Shown piece by piece: positions 1 to 8,130 of a stretch of 64,000 nt of DNA. The notes below the pieces were generated by a model. That model made no database searches, was not told the DNA's origin, and worked only from the letters and a program-made list of their open reading frames with translations. Position 1 is the first letter of the stretch. Each line of letters opens with the position of its first letter. The position numbers and the translations under genes are program-made. Source of the stretch: Acinetobacter rathckeae (GTDB lineage Bacteria > Pseudomonadota > Gammaproteobacteria > Pseudomonadales > Moraxellaceae); assembly GCF_015627125.1 (NCBI RefSeq), contig NZ_VTDO01000004.1, positions 186,001 to 250,000 of the forward strand, read 5' to 3'.

Positions 1-76
1 GTTAAATTATACAGGGCAGTTTGCGAGTGACAGCCATAGCAATGAAGGCACATTAAAGCTCGATTATCGTTTTTAA
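1..76 (+). CDS. C-terminal end of an outer-membrane beta-barrel protein (partial)
   Basis: Only the last 24 codons are in the window, ending with a TAA at 74-76. The peptide ends in alternating polar and hydrophobic residues and a terminal phenylalanine (LDYRF). That is the C-terminal signature recognised by the BAM complex in outer-membrane barrels, for example autotransporters and porins. The type of barrel cannot be decided from 24 residues. A hairpin terminator follows directly. Confidence 0.55.
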   Translation, partial: LNYTGQFASDSHSNEGTLKLDYRF

Positions 77-93
77 TTGCTGATTATTTTTTT

Positions 94-130
94 AATCATG
101 GCTTTACCGAAGTAAAGCCATGATTTTTTT
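94..130 (+). terminator. Rho-independent terminator
   Basis: A 14-bp perfect stem (94-107 with 112-125) has a 4-nt loop and runs into seven Ts. It ends the barrel gene. The stop codon of the convergent hydrolase gene lies in the T run. On the minus strand the stem is followed by A-rich DNA, so it acts only for the plus strand. Confidence 0.85.
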
Positions 131-1094
131 AACTGCTTTGATTTAAACGTTGCTGAATAAAAGAACACATATCATTTAAAGCCATTTTGCCTTCATCAAA
201 CCATGCATTAAACATAAAAAAGTTGTGCCACATGCCTGTATAGAGTTTATAGTAGACATCGACTTCGGCACGTTCTGCCATGTCTTTGAGTCGTTTTGCA
301 TCGTCCATGAGCAATGATTTACTGCCGACTTGTATCAGTAATGGCGGTAGACCTGTGAGGTCATCAAACAAAGGTGATACCCGTGGGTCCGATGTTTCAA
401 AGTCGGTATCTTTAAGGTAATAGCCAATGGCTTTTTTTAAGAAATCAACAGATACCAATGCATCATGTTTTTGATTGTATCTGACTGAGTTACTGGTGAG
501 TGTGAGGTCTACAAATGGCGACAGCAACATTAAACCACATGGCAGTGCTGTATTTTTTTGTCTGATCAAACGTAAGCATAAAGCAAGGGCTAAATTTGCA
601 CCTGCATCGTCACCTGCCAAAATAATATCTTGTGCTTGAATACCAGACTCAAGCAGTGCTCTATAGGCATTGTAGATTGCTTCACTTTGCGCTGGAAATG
701 TAGTTTCAGGAGCTAAAGGGTAAGCTAGGCTCATGACCGTTGTTCCAGTGGTACGTGCCATTTCACACAGCCAAGCCCGATGTGTTTTGAGTGAGCCTAA
801 ACAAAAACCACCGCCGTGTAGATATAAAATAATATGTTTTGATGTGTTATTTAATGGTGTTATTTTTTCAACGGTGAGGTTGGCTAAACTATAAGTATCT
901 ATGTTTAGGCCTTGTTTATTGCATGGAAAAACCTGTGCGATTTGGCCAGTAAAATGACGCATGGTCTGTGGAGAGAAATCATATTTACTTGGGTAGCGTA
1001 GCGTGCTTTTTAAACAAGATTCGACAAGCAGTTGTTTCCACATTTCATGCATAATAATGGCCTTATGGTGCATATATTCGTTATAGATAGTCAT
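129..1094 (-). CDS. Alpha/beta hydrolase of the hormone-sensitive-lipase type, nucleophile replaced
   Basis: This is a 321-residue cytoplasmic protein with the hormone-sensitive-lipase (GDXG) layout. The oxyanion-hole motif HGGG lies at residues 93-96, the nucleophile elbow at 161-165, and an Asp (LLMDDAK) and His (MWHNF) near the C-terminus would complete a triad. The family elbow is Gly-Asp-Ser-Ala-Gly. Here it reads Gly-Asp-Asp-Ala-Gly, so the catalytic serine is an aspartate (codon GAT). The protein may therefore be inactive as an esterase or have another role. No clear Shine-Dalgarno precedes the first ATG, and Met8 or Met15 could be the true start. It is convergent with the barrel gene and divergent from the DUF2147 gene. 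Confidence 0.8.
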   Translation of the reverse strand: MTIYNEYMHHKAIIMHEMWKQLLVESCLKSTLRYPSKYDFSPQTMRHFTGQIAQVFPCNKQGLNIDTYSLANLTVEKITPLNNTSKHIILYLHGGGFCLGSLKTHRAWLCEMARTTGTTVMSLAYPLAPETTFPAQSEAIYNAYRALLESGIQAQDIILAGDDAGANLALALCLRLIRQKNTALPCGLMLLSPFVDLTLTSNSVRYNQKHDALVSVDFLKKAIGYYLKDTDFETSDPRVSPLFDDLTGLPPLLIQVGSKSLLMDDAKRLKDMAERAEVDVYYKLYTGMWHNFFMFNAWFDEGKMALNDMCSFIQQRLNQSS

Positions 1095-1142
1095 GTATGA
1101 TGTGCGTTAAGTCACATCATGAGTTACTTATAGGAATACACA

Positions 1143-1580
1143 ATGAAAAAAATATTATGTTCAATTGCCCTAGCAGGCTTGGCTACCATAACACATGCGG
1201 CAGACCCATTAAATGCAAGTGTGTGGAAAACCATAGATGATGAAACCAATCAGCCAAAAGCACAGGTGGTATTTAACCAACAGCGTGATGGAAGCTTTAC
1301 CGCAACCATTCAAAAAGTGTTAGTACCCGGTGAAGATGGTATTTGTGGTGAGTGTGAAGGGCAATACCACAATAAGCCGTTACAAGGTGCGGTGATTGTG
1401 CGTGGTTTAAAAAGTGTGGGTGATAATAAATATGAGGACGGTACAATTATTGACCCTAAAAATGGTAAAAGTTATCGTTTGAAAGGGGAGTTACTGAATC
1501 AAAATAAAACCCTGAAATTACGTGGTTATATTGGTATTTCATTGTTGGGTCGTAACCAAATTTGGCAACGTATACAGTAG
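1143..1580 (+). CDS. DUF2147 family secreted protein
   Basis: This 145-residue protein has a signal peptide ending at about residue 19 (THA-AD). The mature part has the DUF2147 pattern: an N-terminal SVWKTIDDE segment, a Cys-Gly-Glu-Cys pair, then IDPKNGKSYRLKGEL and LRGYIGISLLGRNQIW. Family members are periplasmic or secreted lipocalin-like beta-barrels of unknown function. A good AGGA Shine-Dalgarno lies 8 nt before the ATG. It is monocistronic, divergent from the hydrolase gene and convergent with the kinase-like gene. Confidence 0.85.
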   Translation: MKKILCSIALAGLATITHAADPLNASVWKTIDDETNQPKAQVVFNQQRDGSFTATIQKVLVPGEDGICGECEGQYHNKPLQGAVIVRGLKSVGDNKYEDGTIIDPKNGKSYRLKGELLNQNKTLKLRGYIGISLLGRNQIWQRIQ

Positions 1581-1686
1581 TTTTTATGTAGGTAAGCGTT
1601 GTGCCTACGGGTGTAGGCATAACTAGAGTTTAAGTGGATTAATGGTTGGTGTGAATTTTAAAACGGAATCATCGAAAAATGGTGAG

Positions 1687-2616
1687 TCAATTTAATTTTA
1701 GGTCATTTTTTAATAGTGAAAAAACTGAGGAAGATATACTTAAAATAGATGTGGCTGTATGAGCGGTTAAGAGCCTATGTTTTGTTAAAAACCAAATAGA
1801 CCAAACTTCATGAAGCAGGGCATATGGTGCTAAATCTTTAAGCGTAAAATGATATGCTGATAATTGATTGTAAGATGATAGAAAAAAATCAATTTTACGT
1901 AAATATTTTTCATCATAAATGCTTTTTGTATATAAGCCCCAAACCATTATTGCAAGATCTAGGGATGGATTAGATAAGCAACTATACTCAAAGTCTATTA
2001 ATGTGGCTTGATCATTTTTTATAAAGATATTTGGAGCCCTAGGGTCGCCATGGCATATAGAACCCCCAGACTGAAAGCTTTGTATTTTTAGTGCTGTAAT
2101 TAAACCTTTATAATGCTGTTCTAATGGTTTAGAAAGAAAGTACAAGTCAGATAGTTTACTCATCTGCTGAATTTTTTTGTCAATGTCAAAAATAGGAACA
2201 TTGATATGTGTAGAATCTATATTATGCAGTTGAAATAATGTCGTTGCACAAATTACTAGATCTTCATCATTGAGTGTACATGGCCGACCATTTGCTTTTG
2301 AAAAGACTAGAGCAGAATATAACTGATCCTTTATAGAAATCAAATGACTGAGTTGACCTGTGATACTTTTTACCGCTTCGGTAGCAGCAATGCTTTTTAA
2401 GCGTAGAAAATTGGTGATAAGTCCTTCACTTTCTACTGAAGTGATTGATCTTTCAGAACTAAATACTTTTATAAAATATTGGTGACCCTGATGGGTTTGT
2501 GCAGATAAAACAAGATTGATACCAGAAACGATGATATGACAAGATACACAGGGGATATCGTAGTTTTTGTATAACCATGAAGGTATTTCTGATGTAATAT
2601 CTATGGGGTTGATCAT
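1687..2616 (-). CDS. Aminoglycoside/choline phosphotransferase-fold protein
   Basis: This 309-residue protein has the kinase fold shared by aminoglycoside phosphotransferases and choline/ethanolamine kinases. The Brenner motif HGDPRAPNIFI (catalytic Asp, metal-binding Asn) is followed by LIDFEYSCLSNPSLDLA, where the Asp of the DFE motif binds Mg-ATP. The C-terminal half is helical and Trp-rich, as in the choline-kinase branch. The substrate is unknown. The position in a housekeeping region and the divergence from resistance APHs argue for a small alcohol or amino alcohol over an antibiotic. The DNA is more AT-rich than its neighbours. No Shine-Dalgarno is obvious. Confidence 0.75.
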   Translation of the reverse strand: MINPIDITSEIPSWLYKNYDIPCVSCHIIVSGINLVLSAQTHQGHQYFIKVFSSERSITSVESEGLITNFLRLKSIAATEAVKSITGQLSHLISIKDQLYSALVFSKANGRPCTLNDEDLVICATTLFQLHNIDSTHINVPIFDIDKKIQQMSKLSDLYFLSKPLEQHYKGLITALKIQSFQSGGSICHGDPRAPNIFIKNDQATLIDFEYSCLSNPSLDLAIMVWGLYTKSIYDEKYLRKIDFFLSSYNQLSAYHFTLKDLAPYALLHEVWSIWFLTKHRLLTAHTATSILSISSSVFSLLKNDLKLN

Positions 2617-2723
2617 AATAAATAAAATAATGAGTTATTATTAGATGTAAATATAGTGGCTATATGATAGCCACTATGAAGCATTAGTATTTTACCTATA
2701 CAAAGTCTAATTTAAATAAGTGA

Positions 2724-3074
2724 CTAATTTGTTAAAGCTCGATATTTTTCTTCATCAAAGCCTACAATGAGCCCATTTGGTGTTTCTAGCACGGGGCGTT
2801 TAATCATACTGGTGTGAGTCATCAGAGCTTCAATGAGAGCGGTTTGACTGGCTAAAGCCGTTTGCTGTGCTTGTTCATCTAGTTTACGCCAAGTTGTACC
2901 TTTTTTATTTAAAATCACCTCTGCACCTACTGTGTCTAGCCACTGTTTTAAGTGTTGTGCATCTATACTTTGTTTTTTATAGTCATGGAATTCATAGCTC
3001 AAGCCAAGTGTATCGAGTAAGTCAAAAGCTTTCTTCATAGAGCTACAGTTTTTAATGCCGTATATTTTTAACAT
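2724..3074 (-). CDS. ArsC/Spx-family thioredoxin-fold protein (YffB-like)
   Basis: This 116-residue protein matches the Spx/MgsR/YffB branch of the arsenate-reductase family. It opens with LKIYGIKNCSSMKKAFDLL, with a single active-site cysteine at residue 10 and a nearby lysine. KKGTTWRKLD and MIKRPVLETPNGLIVGFDE follow, the second being the family's conserved K-R-P segment. The CXXC of Spx is absent. YffB-type proteins bind glutathione, and their reaction is uncertain. A Shine-Dalgarno AAGGAT precedes the ATG. The candidate regulatory RNA lies directly upstream on the same strand. Confidence 0.85.
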   Translation of the reverse strand: MLKIYGIKNCSSMKKAFDLLDTLGLSYEFHDYKKQSIDAQHLKQWLDTVGAEVILNKKGTTWRKLDEQAQQTALASQTALIEALMTHTSMIKRPVLETPNGLIVGFDEEKYRALTN

Positions 3075-3159
3075 GATGAAGTATCCTTATTGAATAGCTC
3101 ATAAGGTTAACTGAAAAAACATGGCAGTGTCATGCTGAACACAAAAAGCAGGGTATAAA

Positions 3160-3310
3160 AGCAGAAAACCCGCATTAAATCATCCTGATTATGCGGGTTT
3201 CACTGTGTTAACGTCCAATGTTAAGTCCTTTAAAACCTACGATCACTCGTATGTTTCTTTACTTCCTACGGCTTCCAATCCTTTTGTGTCATCCTGACAT
3301 GTCCCTGTGC
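3160..3310 (-). ncRNA. Candidate CsrA/RsmA-sequestering small RNA (CsrB/RsmY-like)
   Basis: Read on the minus strand, this gene-free stretch carries eight GGA motifs within about 122 nt. On the plus strand they appear as TCC at 3183, 3214, 3226, 3264, 3274, 3279, 3292 and 3302. Two sit in the loop of the same type of hairpin: TGTCA-GGA-TGACA (3287-3299) and ATCA-GGA-TGAT (3179-3189, inside the terminator stem). Another hairpin, TACGA/TCGTA, lies at 3238-3251. The RNA would end at the intrinsic terminator 3166-3200. A possible -10 (TATATT, 3317-3322) would start it near 3310. Repeated GGA in hairpin loops is the known signature of RNAs that titrate CsrA/RsmA. Assignment rests on architecture only. 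Confidence 0.5.
3166..3200 (-). terminator. Rho-independent terminator of the candidate small RNA
   Basis: A 10-bp stem AAACCCGCAT/ATGCGGGTTT encloses a 15-nt loop that itself forms an ATCA-GGA-TGAT hairpin. On the minus strand TTTT follows. On the plus strand the T tail is short. It could also terminate read-through from xthA. Confidence 0.75.
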
Positions 3311-3492
3311 CGTATGAATATATTGCACTTATTTGACATAAATAAATAGCCGTAAAGACGACACGTGGTGTAAGCCATTTCCACGTTAAAAAAGAACAGG
3401 TGTTCTCTATAACCATTTACACCTTTCATTTGGCACTAATATTACCATTTAAGTGTGATTTATGTATTTTTAATCTAAAAATTAAGCATTTT

Positions 3493-4314
3493 TTAATTTA
3501 AATGATAGTCAATAATGACAGGCGCATGGTCGCTATACCATTGTTCACGATACACCCATGCATTCACCGTACGAGCTTCCCAGTCAGGAGAGCAGGCCTG
3601 ATAGTCAATCCGCCATCCCACATTTTTAGCACGAGCTTGGCCACGGTTCGACCACCACGAGTAAAGCTCTGCTTCTGGACGTACAGTACGGAAAGTGTCT
3701 ACATAGCCAAGTTCGTCATACATATGATCAAGCCATGCACGCTCATGTGGTAAACAACCCGATGAATTTTTATTGCCTGACCAGTTTTTAATATCAATAC
3801 GTTTATGTACGATATTGTAGTCACCACAAATAATCATCGACTTATCTTCATCACGCCATTGCTTTAAAATGGATTGATACCTTTCTAAGAAAATTTCTTT
3901 ACGTGCTTGAGCTTCATCGCCCGATGAACCAGAGGGTAAGTAAAGTGAGCAAATATAGACATTTTTTTCAAGGCCTAAGTCAAACTCAGCTGCAATAAAA
4001 CGCCCTTGGCTGTCTGCAAGTTCAAAACCTAAGCCATCTGTGACAGATACAAAGGGTAGGCGACTAAAAATTGCAGTGCCTGCATAACCTGCTTTTTCGG
4101 CAGGAAATAAGTGAGTATACCAACCTTCTGGTTTAAATTGGTCAGTGCACTGAGCATGGGTGATACGGCTCTCTTGAATACAAACCACATCTGCATCTGA
4201 TTGTGCTAACCATTCGAGTAGACCTTTTTTAACCGATGCGCGTAGGCCGTTCACATTGAGAGATACAACTCGCAGAATTTTTTGATCACTTGTGTAGCTA
4301 TCCTTTGGTATCAT
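3493..4314 (-). CDS. xthA: Exodeoxyribonuclease III
   Basis: This 273-residue AP endonuclease/3'-5' exonuclease acts in base-excision repair. It has all the endonuclease/exonuclease/phosphatase-fold motifs: SLNVNGLRA near residue 20, the Mg-binding Glu in [16 protein letters not shown], the catalytic [25 protein letters not shown] and the terminal YSDHAPV with the catalytic Asp-His pair. The first ATG (4312-4314) gives about 11 residues ahead of the usual start, so a slightly later start is possible. It is divergent from pyrE with under 50 bp between start codons, so the two share a promoter region. Confidence 0.95.
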   Translation of the reverse strand: MIPKDSYTSDQKILRVVSLNVNGLRASVKKGLLEWLAQSDADVVCIQESRITHAQCTDQFKPEGWYTHLFPAEKAGYAGTAIFSRLPFVSVTDGLGFELADSQGRFIAAEFDLGLEKNVYICSLYLPSGSSGDEAQARKEIFLERYQSILKQWRDEDKSMIICGDYNIVHKRIDIKNWSGNKNSSGCLPHERAWLDHMYDELGYVDTFRTVRPEAELYSWWSNRGQARAKNVGWRIDYQACSPDWEARTVNAWVYREQWYSDHAPVIIDYHLN

Positions 4315-4359
4315 GGTGACGTTTTACCTCAATATCTAAATCTAAAAATGGAGTGCTTC

Positions 4360-5010
4360 ATGACCACGCAGTTTAACATACAGGCTTTTATTGAACTTGC
4401 CTTATCGCGAGGTGTGCTTAAATTTGGTGAGTTTACCTTAAAGTCTGGTCGTGTCAGCCCTTACTTTTTTAATGCAGGTCTGTTGTCTGATGGTGAGGCA
4501 TTGTCTGTGTTGGCAGATGGTTATGCTGCTAAATTACAGCAGTGTGAGCAGGTCGATGTGATTTTTGGCCCTGCGTATAAAGGTATTCCTTTTGTGGCAG
4601 CAACGGCGGTTGCACTGTCTAAAAACCATGCCCAAAGTGTACCGTGGGGTTTCAACCGTAAAGAAGCCAAAGACCATGGCGAAGGTGGGGTGTTGGTGGG
4701 TGCATCTGTTGAAGGTAAAAATGTTTGGATTATTGATGATGTGATTACTGCAGGCACAGCCATTCGTGAAGTAGTGACACTGCTCAAGCAAGCAGGAGCC
4801 AATATTGCAGGTGTATTGGTGGCATTAGACCGTCAAGAGCGTGGGCAAGGCCAATTGTCTGCAATACAAGAAGTGCAACAAGAGTTAGAGATTCCAGTAC
4901 ATGCCTTAATGACCATGCAAGATCTCATGGCATATTTAGAGCAACAAGGCGACCAAGTCGCGTTGTCTAATATGCAAGCGTATCGTCAGCGTTATGGTAT
5001 AGATGTTTAA
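4360..5010 (+). CDS. pyrE: Orotate phosphoribosyltransferase
   Basis: This 216-residue enzyme (E. coli form 213) joins orotate and PRPP to give OMP in pyrimidine synthesis. The start is the ATG at 4360, with GGAG at 4350-4353. An upstream in-frame extension to 4282 overlaps xthA and is not conserved-looking. Diagnostic segments are [30 protein letters not shown], the orotate loop with [13 protein letters not shown] and the PRPP-binding motif [17 protein letters not shown] strong terminator follows. Confidence 0.96.
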   Translation: MTTQFNIQAFIELALSRGVLKFGEFTLKSGRVSPYFFNAGLLSDGEALSVLADGYAAKLQQCEQVDVIFGPAYKGIPFVAATAVALSKNHAQSVPWGFNRKEAKDHGEGGVLVGASVEGKNVWIIDDVITAGTAIREVVTLLKQAGANIAGVLVALDRQERGQGQLSAIQEVQQELEIPVHALMTMQDLMAYLEQQGDQVALSNMQAYRQRYGIDV

Positions 5011-5022
5011 TACAGCTCAAAG

Positions 5023-5060
5023 AAAGCCCTTGTGTTGAAAGAGACAAGGGCTTTTTTTGT
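5023..5060. terminator. Bidirectional terminator between pyrE and the DUF1737 gene
   Basis: An 11-bp perfect stem (5023-5033 with 5044-5054) is followed by a T run on the plus strand. On the minus strand the same stem ends in TTTCTTT. It serves both convergent genes. Confidence 0.85.
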
Positions 5061-5272
5061 TATGAAGCCGCTTTTAATGCTTCGATCATGTCTATATCTT
5101 CATTAAATTCTGCATCTGTTTCTTTACAAATGACTTGCCCAACAATGACTTGTGAACCATTAAAAGTCATGGTTGGTGCACCGTGTAATGTCCAGCCTTT
5201 GTTGAGTGCTTTGCTTACACGTGCACAAAAGGCTGAATCATCTGTACCTGTTAAATAGCGATAAAGTTTCAT
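5060..5272 (-). CDS. DUF1737 domain small protein
   Basis: This 70-residue protein has the DUF1737 pattern: an N-terminal KLYRYLTGTDDSAFCARVSKALNKGWTLHGAPTMTFNG followed by a short acidic tail. Members are small cytoplasmic proteins of unknown function, often annotated only by this domain. A GGAGAAA Shine-Dalgarno lies upstream of the ATG. It is convergent with pyrE. Confidence 0.8.
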   Translation of the reverse strand: MKLYRYLTGTDDSAFCARVSKALNKGWTLHGAPTMTFNGSQVIVGQVICKETDAEFNEDIDMIEALKAAS

Positions 5273-5404
5273 TCATTTTTCTCCATATTATGTCTGGGGA
5301 ATCTGCTGGATATGCTTTGTAATTTAAATACAAAGTATAGAAGTAAAATATATTTATTAAATATGAATAACTAATAAACTAATTCTTATTTTTTTGTGAC
5401 CACT

Positions 5405-5432
5405 TTGCACAATACCATATCGTTCATATTAA
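5405..5432 (+). promoter_or_regulatory. Candidate promoter of the tau operon
   Basis: A -35 TTGCAC (5405-5410) and a -10 TATTAA (5427-5432) are 16 bp apart, about 20 bp before the tauA ATG. In other bacteria tau genes are switched on by sulfate starvation through CysB/Cbl-type LysR regulators. No such site could be recognised here. Confidence 0.4.
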
Positions 5433-5450
5433 TAAACAACCATTATCATT

Positions 5451-6470
5451 ATGAAAAAACAGTATAGAAAGCCTCTAACGATAACAATATTGATTGTTGT
5501 GGCACTTGTTGGCTTTTTGATTTATCAGAGTTCTGGAACGACAACAAAAGCCATCGCACAGAATGAAACACCAATTGTTATTGCATATCAAACGGGCGTT
5601 GATCCAAGTAAAGTGGCACAGGCTGAAGGGTTGTATGAAAAAAATAGCCAACATGCGATATCGTGGAAAAAATTTGATACAGGTTCTGATGTGGTCACTG
5701 CGTTGGCATCTGGAGATGTTGCGATTGGTAATATTGGCTCAAGTCCATTTGCAGCGGCGGCAAGTCGAGGCGTTCCTATTGAAGCATTTCTCATTACCGC
5801 AAAATTAGGCAGTTCGGAAGCCCTTGTTGTTCAGAAAAAATCAGGCATTAAACAACCGATTGATTTGATTGGTAAAACAATTGCTGTGCCATTTGTATCT
5901 ACGACACACTATAGCTTATTGGCTGCGTTGAAACATTGGAATATTTCTGAAGACCAAGTCAAAATTATTAATTTAAGACCGCCTGAAATTATTGCAGCAT
6001 GGAACCGTGGGGATATTGATGCCGCGTATGTTTGGGAGCCAGCTTTAAACAAAGTCAAAGAAACAGGGCAAGTACTGGTAGATTCAGAGCAAGTGGGGCA
6101 GTGGGGTGCACCAACATATGACCTATGGGTGGTTAGAAAAGATTTTGCTGAAAAGAATCCTGAGTTTTTAAAATCTTTTGTTTCTACGACATTAAATCAA
6201 CTCGATAAATACAACCAATCTCCAGATCAATTTACACTGGACAGTAAAAATATTACCGATATTTCCACATTGACTGGTTCTAAACCTGAAGATATTAAAT
6301 TGCTACTTTCAGGAAATACGTATTTAAATCAACAACAACAAATAGATGCTTTGTCGAATGAATTTGCTAAAAATGTTTTGGATACAGCACAGTTTTTAAA
6401 ACAGCAAGGTAAGGTAGACCAAGTAAAGCCCAATTATCAAGACAATGTATCTACAGCATTTTTAAAGTAA
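5451..6470 (+). CDS. tauA: Taurine ABC transporter, periplasmic substrate-binding protein
   Basis: This 339-residue sulfonate-binding protein has an N-terminal hydrophobic segment (residues 9-26) that is a signal peptide or anchor, with a plausible cleavage after AIA near residue 37. The mature part has the TauA/SsuA pattern: IVIAYQTGVDPSKVAQAEGLYEK, the SDVVTALASGDVAIGNIGSSPFAAAASRGVPIEAF ligand region and PEIIAAWNRGDIDAAYVWEPAL. It is first of four same-strand genes (tauABCD), and the dioxygenase at the end points to taurine as substrate. No Shine-Dalgarno is visible before its ATG. Confidence 0.93.
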   Translation: MKKQYRKPLTITILIVVALVGFLIYQSSGTTTKAIAQNETPIVIAYQTGVDPSKVAQAEGLYEKNSQHAISWKKFDTGSDVVTALASGDVAIGNIGSSPFAAAASRGVPIEAFLITAKLGSSEALVVQKKSGIKQPIDLIGKTIAVPFVSTTHYSLLAALKHWNISEDQVKIINLRPPEIIAAWNRGDIDAAYVWEPALNKVKETGQVLVDSEQVGQWGAPTYDLWVVRKDFAEKNPEFLKSFVSTTLNQLDKYNQSPDQFTLDSKNITDISTLTGSKPEDIKLLLSGNTYLNQQQQIDALSNEFAKNVLDTAQFLKQQGKVDQVKPNYQDNVSTAFLK

Positions 6471-6485
6471 GGTAAGGGTTAGATC

Positions 6486-7259
6486 ATGAGTAAATTGATT
6501 GCAGATCATATAGGGCTAACCTTTCCAAACCATACAGTGCCAACGCTAGAGAGTATCCATTTAGAGATTGAGCAAGGTTCTCTGACGACTGTTTTAGGAG
6601 AGTCAGGTTGCGGTAAAACAACGTTATTAAATATTCTGGCAGGATTTCAAAAGCCAAGCACAGGACAGGTATTACTTAACGGGAAACCTTTACATGGCCC
6701 AGATGCTACTCGTGCAGTTGTGTTTCAAGAACATGCTTTATTCCCATGGTTAAATGTACAAGACAATGTTGCATTTTCTTTAGAAGTTCAGAAGTTAAAT
6801 GTGGCTGTTATCGAACAACGCGTTCAGAAAATTTTAGAAATAGTCGGTTTAGCTCATGTGGCGCAATCGAATATTTGGGAGTTGTCTGGAGGTATGAAGC
6901 AGCGAGTAGGTATTGCTCGTGCATTGATTAGCCATGCCGAATTTATTCTATTAGATGAGCCTTTTGCAGCCTTAGATGCATTTACAAGAGAGCATATGCA
7001 AAAGCTTGTCTTGGATTTATGGGCAAAGCAAAAAAGAAGTTTCTTCTTAATTACACACGATATAGAAGAAGCACTTTTACTGAGTGAAGCGCTTATTATT
7101 ATGCAAGCAAAACCTGGCAGAATTGCAAAAAGATTAAGCTTGGATTTTTCACATCGCTATCGTAGAGGAGAGTCCATTCGTTTAATTAAATCAGACCCTC
7201 AATTTATTGCTCTTCGTGAACAACTCTTCACACAACTAAGCCATGAAGTGGAGGGCTAA
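6486..7259 (+). CDS. tauB: Taurine ABC transporter, ATP-binding protein
   Basis: This 257-residue ABC ATPase has a Walker A GESGCGKTTLL near residue 38, Q-loop FQEHALFPWL, signature LSGGMKQRVGIARAL, Walker B FILLDEPFAALDA and switch His in LITHDIEEAL. These are typical of the nitrate/sulfonate/taurine subfamily. It lies 15 bp after tauA and 3 bp before tauC, so the genes are co-transcribed. It powers import through TauC. Confidence 0.94.
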   Translation: MSKLIADHIGLTFPNHTVPTLESIHLEIEQGSLTTVLGESGCGKTTLLNILAGFQKPSTGQVLLNGKPLHGPDATRAVVFQEHALFPWLNVQDNVAFSLEVQKLNVAVIEQRVQKILEIVGLAHVAQSNIWELSGGMKQRVGIARALISHAEFILLDEPFAALDAFTREHMQKLVLDLWAKQKRSFFLITHDIEEALLLSEALIIMQAKPGRIAKRLSLDFSHRYRRGESIRLIKSDPQFIALREQLFTQLSHEVEG

Positions 7260-7262
7260 TGT

Positions 7263-8120
7263 ATGCATGATATCGTAGATACAAAGCGAATAGTCAAAGA
7301 AAAAAAAGGTTTCATAGATCATAAGACCACTTTTTTACATAAATACTGGATGCAGTATCAGGCTGTTATTTTAAGTATTTCAAGTGTAGCACTGCTTTTT
7401 GTGATTTGGTTTCTAATAACAGCTTTTGGTGTTATTTCTCCATTATTTTTACCAAGTCCCCAAGCTGTTTTTCATAAGTTTATTGAAGTGAGCCAACACG
7501 GTTTTATGAAAGCCACGTTATGGCAACATTTGGCGGCAAGTATCAGTCGGGTTTTTATTGCACTACTTTTAGCTATTGTTGTCGGTGTACCTGTAGGCCT
7601 GTTAATGGGTTTGAATAAATGGGCAAGAGCAATCATTGATCCTTTAATTGAATTATTAAGACCCATTCCACCATTGGCATATTTACCCTTACTTGTCATT
7701 TGGTTTGGCATTGGTGAAACAACTAAAATTTTACTTATTTTCCTATCTATTTTGGCACCTATTATTATTAGCAGTACCTATGGTGTGCTTAGCCATCAAA
7801 AAAATAGAGAGCGAGCAGCACTTTCGCTTGGTGCAAGTCCAATACAAGTATTCCAATATGTCATCTTACCAACAGCACTTCCACATATTATTACGGGCAT
7901 TCGTATAGGGCTTGGTGTTGGTTGGTCAACTTTAGTTGCTGCAGAACTGGTTGCAGCAGATAGAGGTATTGGGTTTATGGTTCAATCGGCTGCACAGTTT
8001 TTAATTACCGATATCGTAATTTTAGGCATTCTTGTTATTGCGATAGTGGCTGTCATTTTTGAGCTGTTTTTACGTTGGTTGCAACAACAACTTTCTCCTT
8101 GGTATGACAAGCAGTTATAG
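7263..8120 (+). CDS. tauC: Taurine ABC transporter, permease
   Basis: This 285-residue inner-membrane permease has about six membrane segments. The cytoplasmic EAA loop (ERAALSLGASPIQVFQYVILPTALPHIITGIRIGLG) couples it to TauB. LLRPIPPLAYLPLLVIWFGIGETTKILLI is characteristic of sulfonate/nitrate permeases. GGAGGG at the end of tauB supplies the ribosome site. The N-terminus has an extra charged stretch of about 25 residues before the first helix. Confidence 0.94.
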   Translation: MHDIVDTKRIVKEKKGFIDHKTTFLHKYWMQYQAVILSISSVALLFVIWFLITAFGVISPLFLPSPQAVFHKFIEVSQHGFMKATLWQHLAASISRVFIALLLAIVVGVPVGLLMGLNKWARAIIDPLIELLRPIPPLAYLPLLVIWFGIGETTKILLIFLSILAPIIISSTYGVLSHQKNRERAALSLGASPIQVFQYVILPTALPHIITGIRIGLGVGWSTLVAAELVAADRGIGFMVQSAAQFLITDIVILGILVIAIVAVIFELFLRWLQQQLSPWYDKQL

Positions 8121-8130
8121 GATAAATAAT

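Noticed and set aside
1687..2616. Aminoglycoside-resistance gene
   Set aside because: Only the shared kinase motifs match; the sequence does not resemble a known resistance APH and the locus is not in the mobile element.
3220..3300. tRNA or tRNA-like gene in the xthA upstream gap
   Set aside because: The hairpins do not form a cloverleaf and no T-loop TTCGA sequence is present.
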